Both the position numbers and the translations under genes were made by a program. Under the pieces are notes generated by a model, which saw only the letters and a list, made by a program, of their open reading frames with translations, had not been told where the DNA came from and did not search any database. Below, one piece after another: positions 8,832-17,774 of a DNA stretch of 64,000 nt (the first letter of the stretch is position 1; the number at the start of each line of letters is the position of its first letter). Source of the stretch: Streptomyces bottropensis ATCC 25435 (GTDB lineage Bacteria; Actinomycetota; Actinomycetes; Streptomycetales; Streptomycetaceae); assembly GCF_000383595.1 (NCBI RefSeq), contig NZ_KB911581.1, forward strand, positions 1,715,727 to 1,779,726, written 5' to 3'.

Positions 8832-11411
8832 ATGGACCCGAACAACCGGGGACCCGAAGAGTACGGCCACGACGACGGACAGGCGCAGAGCAAGCGTCCG
8901 CCACGGGACGCGCTGACGCAGGACTTCGACCGGCACGCTCCGGCACTCGCCCGCACCGTCCAGCTCGTCTCGGGCGACTTCCTGCTCACCGTCAACCCCG
9001 TCGACGGCAGTGAGATAGAGACCTGCCCACCGGCCGAACTGCCTGGTCGGCCCATGAAGCACACGCCGGACGACCGCGCCGCGCTCGACCGCGCCGCCCG
9101 TCCGCCGGTGCCCCCGGGCCCCTCGCTGCCCCGGCTCCCCCTGCTCCAGCGCGACGAGGAGAGAGACCGGCTCGTACGGCTCCTCGCCCGCGGCCGCTCC
9201 GTCCGCCTCACCGGATCCCCCGGCTCCGGTCGCACCACCCTCCTCGACACGGTCGCCGAGGACTGCGCGGACCTGGCCCCCGACGGCGTCGTCCGGCTGA
9301 GCGGTTTCCGGCGCACGGCCGACGACCTGCTGTACGAACTGTTCGCAGCCGTGTACAGCACACCCCTGTTCCGGCCGGCCCGGCAGCAGATCATCGACAT
9401 CGTGCGGGACATCGGCGCGGTCGTCGTCCTGGACGACCTGGAGTTCGGCGGCATCGCGCTCGACGAGCTGCTCGACGCGACCCCCGAGTGCGCCTTCCTC
9501 ATCGCCGCCACCCCCGACATCCCCCTGCCGTCCCCCGACGCGCCCCTGGAGGAGATCGTCCTCGGCGGTCTCGACCGGGTCGGCAGCGAGCAGCTCCTGG
9601 AGCGCGTCGTCGGGCGGCCGCTCACCGAGGACGAGTCGAACTGGGCCGGCGACCTCTGGTTCGAGTCCGAGGGGCTGCCGCTGCGCTTCACCCAGGCCGG
9701 GGCGCTGCTCAGGCAGCGGGACCGGCAGCGGGCCGGCGAGGACGCCGTCGACGAGTTCGGGGTCTTCCAGGAGGCACCGCCCGCCGACGCCCCCTACGAC
9801 GCCGCCGGCGAGCACGACGTCCCCCTGCCCTCGCTCGCCGAGGGAGCCGCCCCCGCCGCGCTGCTCGCCTCCCGGCTGGGCGCCTCGGCCCGCGAGACCC
9901 TCAGGTTCGCGGTCGCCCTCGGCGGGGAGATCCCGCACCAGGCGCACCTGCCCGCGCTCGTGGGCGACACCCACGCCGACGCGGCCCTCGGCGAACTGGT
10001 CGGCTGCGCGCTGGTGACACCTGTCGGTACCCGCTACCGGCTCGCCGCCGGGGTGCGCGCCCAACTGGAGGCCGCCGGGTACGCCGACGACGCCGAGACA
10101 CGCGCCGGCGCCGCCGCCCAGCACTACGCCTGGTGGGCCGGGCACCCCTCGGTCACCCCCGAGCGGGTCTCGGCCGAGGCGGACGCCGTACTGGCCGCCC
10201 TCGCCGCGCTCGTCCCGGGCACGACCCCGCCCGGCGAGGACGGCGAGAGCGCCGCCCTGGTGCTGGCCCGGCAGGCCGCGCCCGCGTTCGCGGCGGGGCA
10301 GCGCTGGAGCGCCTGGGAGCGGGCGCTGCGGGCCGGCGCCGAAGCGGCGGCCCTCGCCGACGAGACCGGCGAACAGGCCTACTTCCACCACGAGCTGGGT
10401 GTCCTCGCGCTCTGCTGCGGGCAGCTGGAGCGCGCCCGGGCCGAGCTGGAGGCCTCCATCGGGCTGCGCAACGTCCTCGCGGACAAGCGCGGCACCGTCG
10501 CCGGCCGCCGGGCACTCGCCCTGGTCGCCGACCGCTCCGGGGCGACCCCGCCCGGCGGGCGTACGGCGGTGGGGGAGGAGGTGCCGGGCGCCCGGCACGA
10601 GGAGTCGGTCTCACCTCCCGGGGGCGTGCCGTCCGCCTACCCGCCGATGGGCTTCGGGGTGGTCGGCCCGGGGACGACGGGCGCGGCAGCGGCGAGCGGC
10701 GGTGGATCGTCGTCGTACCCCCCGGGCCACGACAGCACGCTCGTCACGCACCGGTCCGACGGCGCCTTCGCCGCGCTCCGGTTCGGCGGCTTCAAGAGCC
10801 TCGTGGGCGGCGCCCGGCGCAACCTGGTCGCCACGAGCGCGGGGGCCCTGCTCGCGGCCGTCCTGGGCACCGTGGTGATTCTCGGCGCGACCTCCGACCG
10901 GGGCGGCGACACCCCGGCGGAGAGGGTCGGCGTCAACCCCTCCGCCAGCGCGGGCGTCGACGACGGCGGGCTCGTCGCGGACCGCCCCAAGACGGGCGAG
11001 GACGGGGACGCCCCGGGTGCCGTGCCCGAGCCGACCGATCCGGGCCCCGACGGCACGTACGGCACGTCGGACGACCCGACGCCCACGGACAGCGCGGACC
11101 CGTCGGACGACCCGAGCGGTACGGAGGGGCCGACGGGCAAGCCGACGCCGTCCCCGACGAAGTCGTCGCCGAAGCCGACGCCGTCGGAGTCCGAGGACGA
11201 GTCCGGCTCGCCCACGCCGACCCCGACACCCACCCCGACGCCGACTCCCACGCCCACCCCGACGCCGACCGGTGGCGGGAGCCAGGACCCGCCGCCGCCG
11301 GACGACACCAACAGCGCCAGTGCGCCGACCTCCGGGCGGGCCGTCGAGTCCACCGGTGCCGCGGGCGCCCCGGTGGCCACCGCCGAGTCACGGGGCGGGA
11401 CGCCCGCCTGA
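8832..11411 (+). CDS. Large P-loop ATPase with one membrane segment and extracytoplasmic Pro/Thr-rich tail
   Basis: 859 residues from ATG 8832 (MDPNNRGPEEYGHDDG). After a disordered N-terminus come an NTPase domain (Walker A TGSPGSGRTTLLD near residue 130, Walker B VVVLDDLEFGG near 200) and a winged-helix-like, TPR-like helical region to about 560, a STAND/AAA-type layout. A Gly/Ser/Pro-rich linker precedes one transmembrane helix (about 675-695, LLAAVLGTVVILGAT). An outer tail of about 160 residues is rich in Asp, Pro and Thr and contains a run of Thr-Pro dipeptides. The function is unknown; the layout suggests a membrane-anchored signalling ATPase spanning to the cell wall. Confidence 0.8.
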   Translation: MDPNNRGPEEYGHDDGQAQSKRPPRDALTQDFDRHAPALARTVQLVSGDFLLTVNPVDGSEIETCPPAELPGRPMKHTPDDRAALDRAARPPVPPGPSLPRLPLLQRDEERDRLVRLLARGRSVRLTGSPGSGRTTLLDTVAEDCADLAPDGVVRLSGFRRTADDLLYELFAAVYSTPLFRPARQQIIDIVRDIGAVVVLDDLEFGGIALDELLDATPECAFLIAATPDIPLPSPDAPLEEIVLGGLDRVGSEQLLERVVGRPLTEDESNWAGDLWFESEGLPLRFTQAGALLRQRDRQRAGEDAVDEFGVFQEAPPADAPYDAAGEHDVPLPSLAEGAAPAALLASRLGASARETLRFAVALGGEIPHQAHLPALVGDTHADAALGELVGCALVTPVGTRYRLAAGVRAQLEAAGYADDAETRAGAAAQHYAWWAGHPSVTPERVSAEADAVLAALAALVPGTTPPGEDGESAALVLARQAAPAFAAGQRWSAWERALRAGAEAAALADETGEQAYFHHELGVLALCCGQLERARAELEASIGLRNVLADKRGTVAGRRALALVADRSGATPPGGRTAVGEEVPGARHEESVSPPGGVPSAYPPMGFGVVGPGTTGAAAASGGGSSSYPPGHDSTLVTHRSDGAFAALRFGGFKSLVGGARRNLVATSAGALLAAVLGTVVILGATSDRGGDTPAERVGVNPSASAGVDDGGLVADRPKTGEDGDAPGAVPEPTDPGPDGTYGTSDDPTPTDSADPSDDPSGTEGPTGKPTPSPTKSSPKPTPSESEDESGSPTPTPTPTPTPTPTPTPTPTGGGSQDPPPPDDTNSASAPTSGRAVESTGAAGAPVATAESRGGTPA

Positions 11412-11456
11412 GCTTCCGTGCCGTCCGTTCGACGCCTCGTTCAACGCTTCGTTCGA

Positions 11457-11499
11457 CGCGGGAGGGCCGGGTCCGTCCACCGGACCCGGCCCTCCCGCG
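11457..11499. terminator. Bidirectional terminator between the ATPase gene and nucS
   Basis: A perfect 19-bp stem (11457-11475 with 11481-11499) closes a 5-base loop. It lies midway between two convergent genes. There is no long U tract, as is usual in Streptomyces. Confidence 0.9.
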
Positions 11500-11515
11500 T
11501 GTTCCTCGAAGGCGC

Positions 11516-12187
11516 TCAGAACAGCCGCAGCTTGTCGTCCTCGATGCCGCGCAGGGCGTTGTAGTCGAGGACCGCGCAGCCGATGCCGCGGTCGGTGGCG
11601 AGGACGCGGGCCTGGGGCTTGATCTCCTGAGCGGCGAAGATGCCGCGGACCGGCGCGAGATGCGGGTCGCGGTTCAACAGTTCCAGATAGCGGGTGAGTT
11701 GCTCCACCCCGTCGATCTCGCCGCGCCGCTTGATCTCGACCGCGACCGTCGCGCCGTCGCCGTCCCGGCACAGGATGTCGACGGGGCCGATGGCCGTCAT
11801 GTACTCGCGGCGGATGAGCGTGTAGCCCTCGCCGAGGGTGTCGATGCGGTCGGCGAGGAGTTCCTGGAGGTGCGCCTCGACGCCGTCCTTGATCAGGCCC
11901 GGGTCGACGCCCAGCTCGTGCGAGGAGTCGTGGAGGACCTCCTCCATCGTGATGATGAGCTTCTCGCCCGCCTTGTTGATGACGGTCCAGACGCCCTGTT
12001 CGTCCCCCGACCCCTCCTTCAGCGTGCAGGGCGGCGACATCCAGTTGAGGGGCTTGTAGGCCCGGTCGTCCGCGTGGATCGACACGCTGCCGTCCGCCTT
12101 CACGAGGATCAGACGGGGGGCCGAGGGGAGATGGGCGGTGAGCCGGCCCGCGTAGTCGACGGAGCAGCGGGCAATGACGAGACGCAT
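11516..12187 (-). CDS. nucS: Mismatch-specific endonuclease NucS/EndoMS
   Basis: The actinobacterial replacement for MutS/MutL: it cleaves both strands at mismatches and guards replication fidelity. 223 residues from ATG 12187 ([14 protein letters not shown]). The C-terminal PD-(D/E)XK nuclease core is visible as [20 protein letters not shown], giving the catalytic Asp, Glu and Lys. The protein ends in KLRLF, matching the sliding-clamp (beta/PCNA) binding tail of the family. It stands alone and converges with the ATPase gene. Confidence 0.95.
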   Translation of the reverse strand: MRLVIARCSVDYAGRLTAHLPSAPRLILVKADGSVSIHADDRAYKPLNWMSPPCTLKEGSGDEQGVWTVINKAGEKLIITMEEVLHDSSHELGVDPGLIKDGVEAHLQELLADRIDTLGEGYTLIRREYMTAIGPVDILCRDGDGATVAVEIKRRGEIDGVEQLTRYLELLNRDPHLAPVRGIFAAQEIKPQARVLATDRGIGCAVLDYNALRGIEDDKLRLF

Positions 12188-12581
12188 GGTCGGCAACGCT
12201 ACTCGACGCCGACGGGTGCGCGCGATTCGACCGTCGTGAGGGCTCGGCCGGAGGTCACTGCGCCGCTGACGCGTCCGGCAGGAGTCCGTTCGACTGTCAG
12301 GCCGATCCCGTGCGGTCGCTGTCGCCCTCCGTCACCTTCCCCAACCCCCTCACGTGGGCTTCCGTCGTCCTCCGGCATGTGCCTCTGACAACTCCTGTTC
12401 GGCATTGGCTGATTGTGAGCGTCTCGCGCCGTGTCGGTGCGCGCAATCTCCTGGTGCGGCCCCGTTCGGTTCCTTACCGTAGAAACTGGAGGTCGCGAAC
12501 CATGCACTCTGCGTGTCCGGCGCGCGCCCTCCGCCCTTGTCCGTCAACCCCTGTTGTTGTGGGGGTGCGAGAGGAGAACCC
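12188..12581. other. 394-bp intergenic region between nucS and a small hypothetical gene
   Basis: No gene is supported in either strand. It must hold the divergent promoters for nucS and the gene at 12582. A fair candidate promoter feature is TTCCTTACCGTAGAAACTGG near 12471-12490, but I cannot assign boxes. No repeats or strong hairpins were noticed. Confidence 0.45.
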
Positions 12582-12974
12582 ATGTCGCTCGACGTCTCAC
12601 CGGCCCTACTCGAACAGGCCGAGCGAGGCGAGGTCGACGAAGCCGCCTTCGTCGACTGCGTCCGGACCTCCCTGCCCTACGCCTGGGAGATGATCAGCTC
12701 TCTGGTGGCCCAGCTGAAGGTCGACGGCGGAGAGTTCGCCGACAACCAGACGCCCCCGCCGGACGAGCAGGCACGCGGACAACTGCTGCGCGCGCTCGCC
12801 AGCGACGCGATCCGCGGCGCGCTGCAGCGGCACTTCGGTGTACGGCTGGCCTTCCAGAACTGCCACCGTGTGGCGGTGTTCCCTCTGGACCCGTCCGTGG
12901 ACGACAGGCTGGCCCGCTTCACCTCGATCCGTGGCCAACTCCTCAACCAGTCCCCGGAACTCAGGGACTGCTGA
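12582..12974 (+). CDS. Conserved Streptomyces hypothetical protein (130 aa)
   Basis: Starts at ATG 12582 behind an excellent GAGAGGAG site. Soluble and acidic at the N-terminus (MSLDVSPALLEQAERGEVDEAAFVDCVRT...), then a helical region with SDAIRGALQRHFGVRLAFQNCHRVAVF and a short C-terminal tail. Two Cys are visible in the body and one is the last residue. I do not recognise the family and there is no signal peptide or membrane segment. It sits beside nucS in what I recall is conserved Streptomyces order, but the separate promoter argues against one operon. Confidence 0.8.
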   Translation: MSLDVSPALLEQAERGEVDEAAFVDCVRTSLPYAWEMISSLVAQLKVDGGEFADNQTPPPDEQARGQLLRALASDAIRGALQRHFGVRLAFQNCHRVAVFPLDPSVDDRLARFTSIRGQLLNQSPELRDC

Positions 12975-12991
12975 GGTCGTGACGCAGCACG

Positions 12992-13040
12992 GCTTGCCGC
13001 TCCGACCGCGGGAGGTGCATCGGTAACCGGGGCGGCAAGC
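12992..13040. terminator. Hairpin between convergent genes
   Basis: GCTTGCCGC (12992-13000) pairs with GCGGCAAGC (13032-13040), and GC-rich pairing continues inside the 31-base interior. It lies in the 79-bp gap between convergent genes and is probably a shared terminator. Confidence 0.6.
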
Positions 13041-13053
13041 TCCCCGTAGTGGC

Positions 13054-14082
13054 TCAGCCGAGGTGAGGCAGCACCTCGGCACCGAGTCGTCGTACGTTCT
13101 CCTCCGTGGCCGCCAGATCGCCGGAGCCCTCGACGAGCAGGGCGAAGCGGGAGATGCCCGTCCGCTCGCTGGTGGCCGCGAGGCGGTCGGCGCACAGCCG
13201 GGGGGTCCCCACCGGATGCAGCCCGCAGAGCAGTTCGGTGTACGCCAGCGGGTCGCGCATGGCGCGGGCGCGGCCGTCGACGGTCACATGGGCGTCGAGG
13301 CCCTGCTTCAGCCAGCCCGGCATCGCCTTGGTGAGCGCCTCCACGGCGTCGGTGCGCCGGTCCGCGATCTGGCAGACGCCGGCCGAGACATGGGCCGCGC
13401 CGGAGATCTCCTCCGGTGAACGGCCCGCCGCCCGGGCGTGCTTGCGCCACAGGGCGACCATCTCGGACTTCTCCTCGTCCCCGACGTGCATCCCGAGGAG
13501 CATCGACAGCCCCCGCTCGGCGGCCAGCCGTACGCTCGTGGGTGAGGTACAGGCGACGACGACCTCCGGACCGGGCGTCTCGTCCAGGTCCTCGGCGGGC
13601 CTCGGGACGACCGGGACCTCGCGGAAGCTGAATCGTTCCCCCGACGCCGACACCGACGGCTCGCGCAGCCAGCGCATGAGCAGATCGAGTGATTCCGGGA
13701 ACCCCTTCTCGTAGGCCTCCAGTCCGGCGCCGAAGACCTCCAGGTCGACCCACGGGCCGCCGCGTCCGACGCCCAGGGAGAAGCGTCCGCCGGACGTCAC
13801 ATGCAGCAGGGCGGCCTGCTCGCCCAGGGCCACGGGATGGACGGTGGGCAGCACGCTGACCGCCGTGCCGACCCGGATGCGCCGGGTGCGGCCCAGCAGC
13901 AGCGCGGCGAGGGTGATCGCCGACGGGCAGGTGCCGTACGGCACGAAGTGGTGCTCGGCCAGCCAGACCGCGTCCAGCCCGGCCTCCTCGGCCACTTCCG
14001 TGGTCCGTACCGCCCGGTGGAGCGCCTCCCCCTGGCCCTGGCCGGGGAACTGGGCGCCCAGTACAAATGTTCCTACGTGCAT
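13054..14082 (-). CDS. Luciferase-like (LLM class) flavin- or F420-dependent oxidoreductase
   Basis: 342 residues from ATG 14082 (MHVGTFVLGAQFPGQGQGEA) with an AGGAAG ribosome site. The bacterial-luciferase TIM barrel is recognisable from EEAGLDAVWLAEHHFVPYG, the core region ITLAALLLGRTRRIRVGTAV and GRFSLGVGRGGP. Family members use FMNH2 or F420 to oxidise small molecules; the substrate cannot be read from sequence. In-frame codons up to 14268 lack a ribosome site and the conserved start, so they are left out. Monocistronic. Confidence 0.92.
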   Translation of the reverse strand: MHVGTFVLGAQFPGQGQGEALHRAVRTTEVAEEAGLDAVWLAEHHFVPYGTCPSAITLAALLLGRTRRIRVGTAVSVLPTVHPVALGEQAALLHVTSGGRFSLGVGRGGPWVDLEVFGAGLEAYEKGFPESLDLLMRWLREPSVSASGERFSFREVPVVPRPAEDLDETPGPEVVVACTSPTSVRLAAERGLSMLLGMHVGDEEKSEMVALWRKHARAAGRSPEEISGAAHVSAGVCQIADRRTDAVEALTKAMPGWLKQGLDAHVTVDGRARAMRDPLAYTELLCGLHPVGTPRLCADRLAATSERTGISRFALLVEGSGDLAATEENVRRLGAEVLPHLG

Positions 14083-14301
14083 CGATCTTCCTGCTTCCTC
14101 GGCTCCGAATCGGGAGCTCCCCCACCGGCATAACCGTGTGACACGTGCCGAAGTCACGGCCTGGCGGCGAGATTTGCCGATTGTCTGCAGAATGGGCCGA
14201 GCGGAGGGCGATCTGGGGGGTTTGGTGACGTACGCGTACCCCTGCCGGGCGCGCGTAGGCTGGACCAATCCTGCTCCCTGTATAGCCCCGTGAGGTGTCC
14301 C

Positions 14302-14652
14302 GTGTCCCCGCGTCGCAACCGCCCCAAGGACCAGGGTTCGTCGGGTCCGTCGGGTCCGTCAGGCCGCAGCGCGGAGGACGACCGGTCGGACCGCTACGGC
14401 GGCTGGCAGACCAGCGAGCCCTGGCGGGGCGAGGAGTGGAGCGTGCGTCATGTGGCGGGCGCGAGCGCGGCGGGCAAGACCTACCGCTGCCCCGGCTGCG
14501 ACCAGATGATCCCCTCCGGGGTGCCGCACGTCGTCGCCTGGCCCGAGCACTCGGGCGTCGACGAGCGCCGCCACTGGCACAAGGCGTGCTGGAACGCGAA
14601 GGACCGCCGCACCTCGCGGGTGCAGCGGTCCCGTAACGCGCCGAGGTTCTGA
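14302..14652 (+). CDS. Small putative zinc-binding protein
   Basis: 116 residues from GTG 14302, placed by GAGG about 7 bases upstream; GTG 14290 is an alternative. The first 45 residues are low-complexity (SSGPSGPSGRSAEDD). The body has YRCPGCDQMIPSG followed by HVVAW and HWHKACW, so a Cys/His metal site (C-x2-C ... H ... C) is likely. The tail is basic (RRTSRVQRSRNAPRF), which would suit nucleic-acid or ribosome contact. Homologues are often labelled ATP/GTP-binding, but no P-loop is present here. Confidence 0.75.
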   Translation: MSPRRNRPKDQGSSGPSGPSGRSAEDDRSDRYGGWQTSEPWRGEEWSVRHVAGASAAGKTYRCPGCDQMIPSGVPHVVAWPEHSGVDERRHWHKACWNAKDRRTSRVQRSRNAPRF

Positions 14653-14669
14653 CACCCCTCGGTCCCCGG

Positions 14670-15536
14670 TCACACGTCCCGCTGCTCCAGCAGCGCGTAG
14701 GCGCCGACGAACGCCGCCCCCGTCAGCGCGAACATGATCCACAGAGGCTCCCAGCCGGACGGGCCGGACTGGCTGAGCTCCGCGCCGTAGAAGACGCTCA
14801 GCTGGCTGGGGATCGAGTACTCCAGCAGGAACTCCTGGACCTCCTTCAGCGACTCCGAGAACATGAAGATCGCGATGACCAGCGGGGCGAGGAAGACGCC
14901 GAGCATGAGGGTGATCGCGCCCGCGGAGTGCCGGATCAGCGAGCCCATCAGCAGCGCCAGCAGCCCGAACAGCGCGAGGAACAGGCTCACGCCGACGGTG
15001 GCCTTGAACCACTCCTGGCCGTCGGGGCTCGTGGCGCCGTTGCCCTCCAGGATCGCGACCTGGGCGAAACCGACGAACGCGGTGGTGACCAGGGTGACCG
15101 TGAACGTGAGCGCGAAGAACACGATCGCCTTCGCGGCCAGGACCCGGCCGCGGTTCGGGCACGCGGTCATCGTGGTCCGGATCATGCCCGTGCCGTACTC
15201 GGAGGCGGTGGTCAGCACCCCGAGCGTGAGGACGCAGACGCTGCCGATCATCAGTCCGAACAGACCGAGGCCCAGCGGGGACTCGCCCTCCAGGTTCATG
15301 TCCGTGGAGGAGGCGATCAGGGCGAAGAGCAGACCCAGGCCGATCACCAGGACGACGAAGACGCCGAGCGTCCAGATCGTCGAGCGGACCGACTTGATCT
15401 TCGTCCACTCGGAGGAGATCGCGTGCCCGAGGTGGGTGCGCACCACCGGGATCGGCGAGGTGTACGACGTGCCCGGCGCGCCCTGCCACTGGGGGGCGGG
15501 CGGCGCTTGCGTGAGGGGCGGCTGGGGCGTGCTCAT
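14670..15536 (-). CDS. ABC-2 type permease, first cassette
   Basis: 288 residues from ATG 15536, overlapping the ATPase gene by 4 bp (ATGA). A Pro/Gln-rich N-terminus (MSTPQPPLTQAPPAPQWQ) precedes the motif SSEWTKIKSVRSTIWTL and six transmembrane helices. This is the membrane half of an ABC-2 exporter of unknown substrate. It is clearly paralogous to the permease at 17002-17772, which shares the SEWTKI(K/R)SV entry motif and a YxTGMIRT loop motif. Confidence 0.92.
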   Translation of the reverse strand: MSTPQPPLTQAPPAPQWQGAPGTSYTSPIPVVRTHLGHAISSEWTKIKSVRSTIWTLGVFVVLVIGLGLLFALIASSTDMNLEGESPLGLGLFGLMIGSVCVLTLGVLTTASEYGTGMIRTTMTACPNRGRVLAAKAIVFFALTFTVTLVTTAFVGFAQVAILEGNGATSPDGQEWFKATVGVSLFLALFGLLALLMGSLIRHSAGAITLMLGVFLAPLVIAIFMFSESLKEVQEFLLEYSIPSQLSVFYGAELSQSGPSGWEPLWIMFALTGAAFVGAYALLEQRDV

Positions 15537-16780
15537 CGGGCGTCCTCGGACTTCGTCAGGTCGGCGGCGGGCGCGGCGGAGGCGGCCGGTGCCGGGGCCG
15601 GCGCGGCGGCGGGCTGCGCGGGGGCCTGGGGCGCGGCCTGGGCGTACGGGTTGGGCTGGGGCAGGCCGGGCGCCGGAGCCCCGTAGGGACCGGCAGGCGG
15701 CTGGCCCTGCTGCCCGGGCGCCACGGGCCGGCCCTGCGGCGCGTACGGCCGGCCGTTCTGGGGCGCCGGCGGGGCGTACCAGCCCGGCTGGCCCTGACCG
15801 GGCACCGGCATCGGCGGCTGCGCGCCGGGCGGCAGGGGCTGCTGGAGGCCGGCCTTCTGGTCGGTCGTCGAGCGGTAGTCGACGGCGCCCTGCGTCATCC
15901 GCATATACGCCTCCTCCAGCGACGCCTGGTGCGGCGACAGCTCCCACAGGCGTACGTCGGCGCCGTGCGCGAGATCGCTGATGCGGGGGAGCGGCAGACC
16001 CATGACCCGCAGCGCGCCGTCCTGCTCGGGCAGCACCTGGCCGCCCGCCTCGGTCAGCGCGGACGTCAGCTTCTCGCGCTGCTGCGGCTCGGCGTCCGGC
16101 GTCCGGACCCGCGCGAAGTCGGCGGAGTTGGCCGAGATGAAGTCCTTGATGCTCATGTCGGAGAGCAGCTGCCCGCGCCCGATCACGATGAGGTGGTCGG
16201 CGGTCACCGCCATCTCGCTCATGAGGTGCGAGGAGACGAAGACCGTACGGCCCTCGGCGGCCAGCGCCTTCATCAGGTTGCGGACCCAGAGGATGCCTTC
16301 GGGGTCGAGGCCGTTGACCGGCTCGTCGAAGAGGAGCACCTGCGGGTCGCCGAGCAGGGCGGCGGCGATGCCGAGCCGCTGGCCCATGCCGAGGGAGAAG
16401 CCCTTGGAGCGCTTCTTGGCCACGTCCTGGAGGCCGACGACACCGAGCACCTCGTCCACCCGGCGGGCCGGGATACCGGACAGCTGGGCCAGGGACAGCA
16501 GGTGGTTACGGGCGTGCCGGCCGCCGTGCACCGCCTTGGCGTCGAGGAGGGCGCCGACCTGCCGGGCCGCGTTCGGCAGTTTGCGGTACGGATAGCCGCC
16601 GATCGTCACCTGCCCGGAGGTGGGGTTGTCCAGGCCCAGGATCATGCGCATCGTCGTCGACTTGCCGGAGCCGTTGGGCCCCAGGAAGCCGGTGACGGCC
16701 CCCGGCCGCACCTGGAAGGAAAGGTTGTACACGGCCGTCTTGGCGCCGTAGCGCTTTGTCAGGCCGACTGCCTCGATCAT
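15533..16780 (-). CDS. ABC transporter ATPase with long Pro/Gly/Gln-rich tail, first cassette
   Basis: 415 residues from ATG 16780 (MIEAVGLTKRYGAKTAV). The ABC domain is complete: GPNGSGKSTTMRMI, signature FSLGMGQRLGIAAALL and Walker B QVLLFDEPVNGLDPEG. After about residue 305 comes a tail of about 100 residues rich in Pro, Gly, Gln and Ala, ending APAADLTKSEDAR. The paralogue at 17775-18743 lacks this tail. Residues past the ABC core are probably disordered and may recruit partners. A promoter and a palindrome lie upstream. Confidence 0.93.
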   Translation of the reverse strand: MIEAVGLTKRYGAKTAVYNLSFQVRPGAVTGFLGPNGSGKSTTMRMILGLDNPTSGQVTIGGYPYRKLPNAARQVGALLDAKAVHGGRHARNHLLSLAQLSGIPARRVDEVLGVVGLQDVAKKRSKGFSLGMGQRLGIAAALLGDPQVLLFDEPVNGLDPEGILWVRNLMKALAAEGRTVFVSSHLMSEMAVTADHLIVIGRGQLLSDMSIKDFISANSADFARVRTPDAEPQQREKLTSALTEAGGQVLPEQDGALRVMGLPLPRISDLAHGADVRLWELSPHQASLEEAYMRMTQGAVDYRSTTDQKAGLQQPLPPGAQPPMPVPGQGQPGWYAPPAPQNGRPYAPQGRPVAPGQQGQPPAGPYGAPAPGLPQPNPYAQAAPQAPAQPAAAPAPAPAASAAPAADLTKSEDAR

Positions 16781-16805
16781 GCTCCGCACCCATCGAACGG
16801 TTCAG

Positions 16806-16821
16806 GACGTCCGCGGACGTC
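16806..16821. promoter_or_regulatory. Perfect 16-bp palindrome in the leader of the first ABC cassette
   Basis: GACGTCCGCGGACGTC at 16806-16821 equals its reverse complement. It lies between the predicted -10 box (16851) and the start codon (16780), a good place for a repressor roadblock. Confidence 0.55.
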
Positions 16822-16850
16822 GGGGCGCACGCCCCCGTATGGATGAGGAG

Positions 16851-16879
16851 CTTATCGGGGCGTTGACGGTTCCGCCCAA
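16851..16879 (-). promoter_or_regulatory. Promoter of the first ABC cassette
   Basis: Minus strand TTGGGC (16879-16874), 17-bp spacer, GATAAG (16856-16851). Transcription would start near 16844, leaving a leader of about 65 bases. Confidence 0.6.
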
Positions 16880-16931
16880 GAGGGAGTAAAACCTCGCAGG
16901 TCACCGCCCCATCGACTTGGCATGTACGTAA

Positions 16932-16979
16932 CCGCTGGTCAGGCCGCTGGTCAGGCCGCTGGTCAGGCCGCCGGTCACG
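16932..16979. repeat. Four tandem 12-bp repeats
   Basis: CCGCTGGTCAGG at 16932-16943, 16944-16955 and 16956-16967 is exact. The fourth copy (16968-16979) is CCGCCGGTCACG. It lies between the two ABC cassettes, just beyond the 3' end of the second, and may be a slippage product or a binding array. Confidence 0.85.
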
Positions 16980-17001
16980 GGGGACGGCCGGTGCGCGACG
17001 C

Positions 17002-17772
17002 TCACGCGTCCCGTTGCCTCAGCATCAGATACCCGCCGAGCAGGGCCGCCGCCACCCACAGCGCCATGATGGCGAGACCGCCCCACGGGCCGTACGGCGT
17101 GTCGTCGTCCAGGGGGGTGACGACCTGCATGATCTTGCTGCCGGCCTGGTCGGGCAGGTACCGGCCGACCTTCTCGGTGGCGCCGACGTTGCCGAGGATG
17201 TTGGAGATCAGGAAGAAGAACGGCATCAGGATGCCGAGCGACAGCATCGGGCTGCGCAGCATCGCCGCGACGCCCATGGAGAACATGGCGATGAGGGTCA
17301 TGTAGAGCCCGCCGCCGAAGACCGCGCGCAGGACGCCCGGGTCACCGATCCCGGCGCGGTGCGAACCGAGCATCGCCTGCCCCAGGAAGAAGGTCACGAA
17401 GCTCGTCACGAGCCCCACCGCGAAAGCGAGGGCGGTGGCCACCGCGATCTTGCCGAAGAGGAAGGTGCCGCGCTGCGGGACGGCGGCCAGTGAGGTCCGG
17501 ATCATGCCGGTGCTGTACTCGTTCGACACGACCAGCACCCCGAACACGATCATCGCCAGCTGTCCGAGGGTCATCCCGGCGAAGCTGATGAACGTCGGGT
17601 CGAACGACAGCCTGTCCTGGCGGCTCAGATTGTCGAACTCGTTCTTCGACAGCAGCGAGATCAGCACGCCGAGGGCGATCGTGACGACCCCGGCCAGCGA
17701 CAGCGTCCACACCGTGGACGCCACCGAACGGATCTTGGTCCACTCCGAGCGGACCACCTGGGCGGCGGCCAT
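17002..17772 (-). CDS. ABC-2 type permease, second cassette
   Basis: 256 residues from ATG 17772 (MAAAQVVRSEWTKIRSVAST), with six transmembrane helices and the motif VSNEYSTGMIRTSLAAVPQR. It lies 2 bp downstream of its ATPase gene. It ends LGGYLMLRQRDA, matching the end of the first-cassette permease (ALLEQRDV) and supporting an origin by tandem duplication. Substrate unknown. Confidence 0.92.
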   Translation of the reverse strand: MAAAQVVRSEWTKIRSVASTVWTLSLAGVVTIALGVLISLLSKNEFDNLSRQDRLSFDPTFISFAGMTLGQLAMIVFGVLVVSNEYSTGMIRTSLAAVPQRGTFLFGKIAVATALAFAVGLVTSFVTFFLGQAMLGSHRAGIGDPGVLRAVFGGGLYMTLIAMFSMGVAAMLRSPMLSLGILMPFFFLISNILGNVGATEKVGRYLPDQAGSKIMQVVTPLDDDTPYGPWGGLAIMALWVAAALLGGYLMLRQRDA

Positions 17773-17774
17773 GG

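Noticed and set aside
11216..11270. Regular Thr-Pro coding repeats as a possible CRISPR or promoter array
   Set aside because: They are in frame within the ATPase tail, with no spacers; a protein low-complexity stretch.
9488..12388. Open frame of about 966 codons overlapping the ATPase gene and nucS
   Set aside because: Arg/Gly-rich out-of-frame product; crosses a perfect terminator and a well-supported antisense gene.
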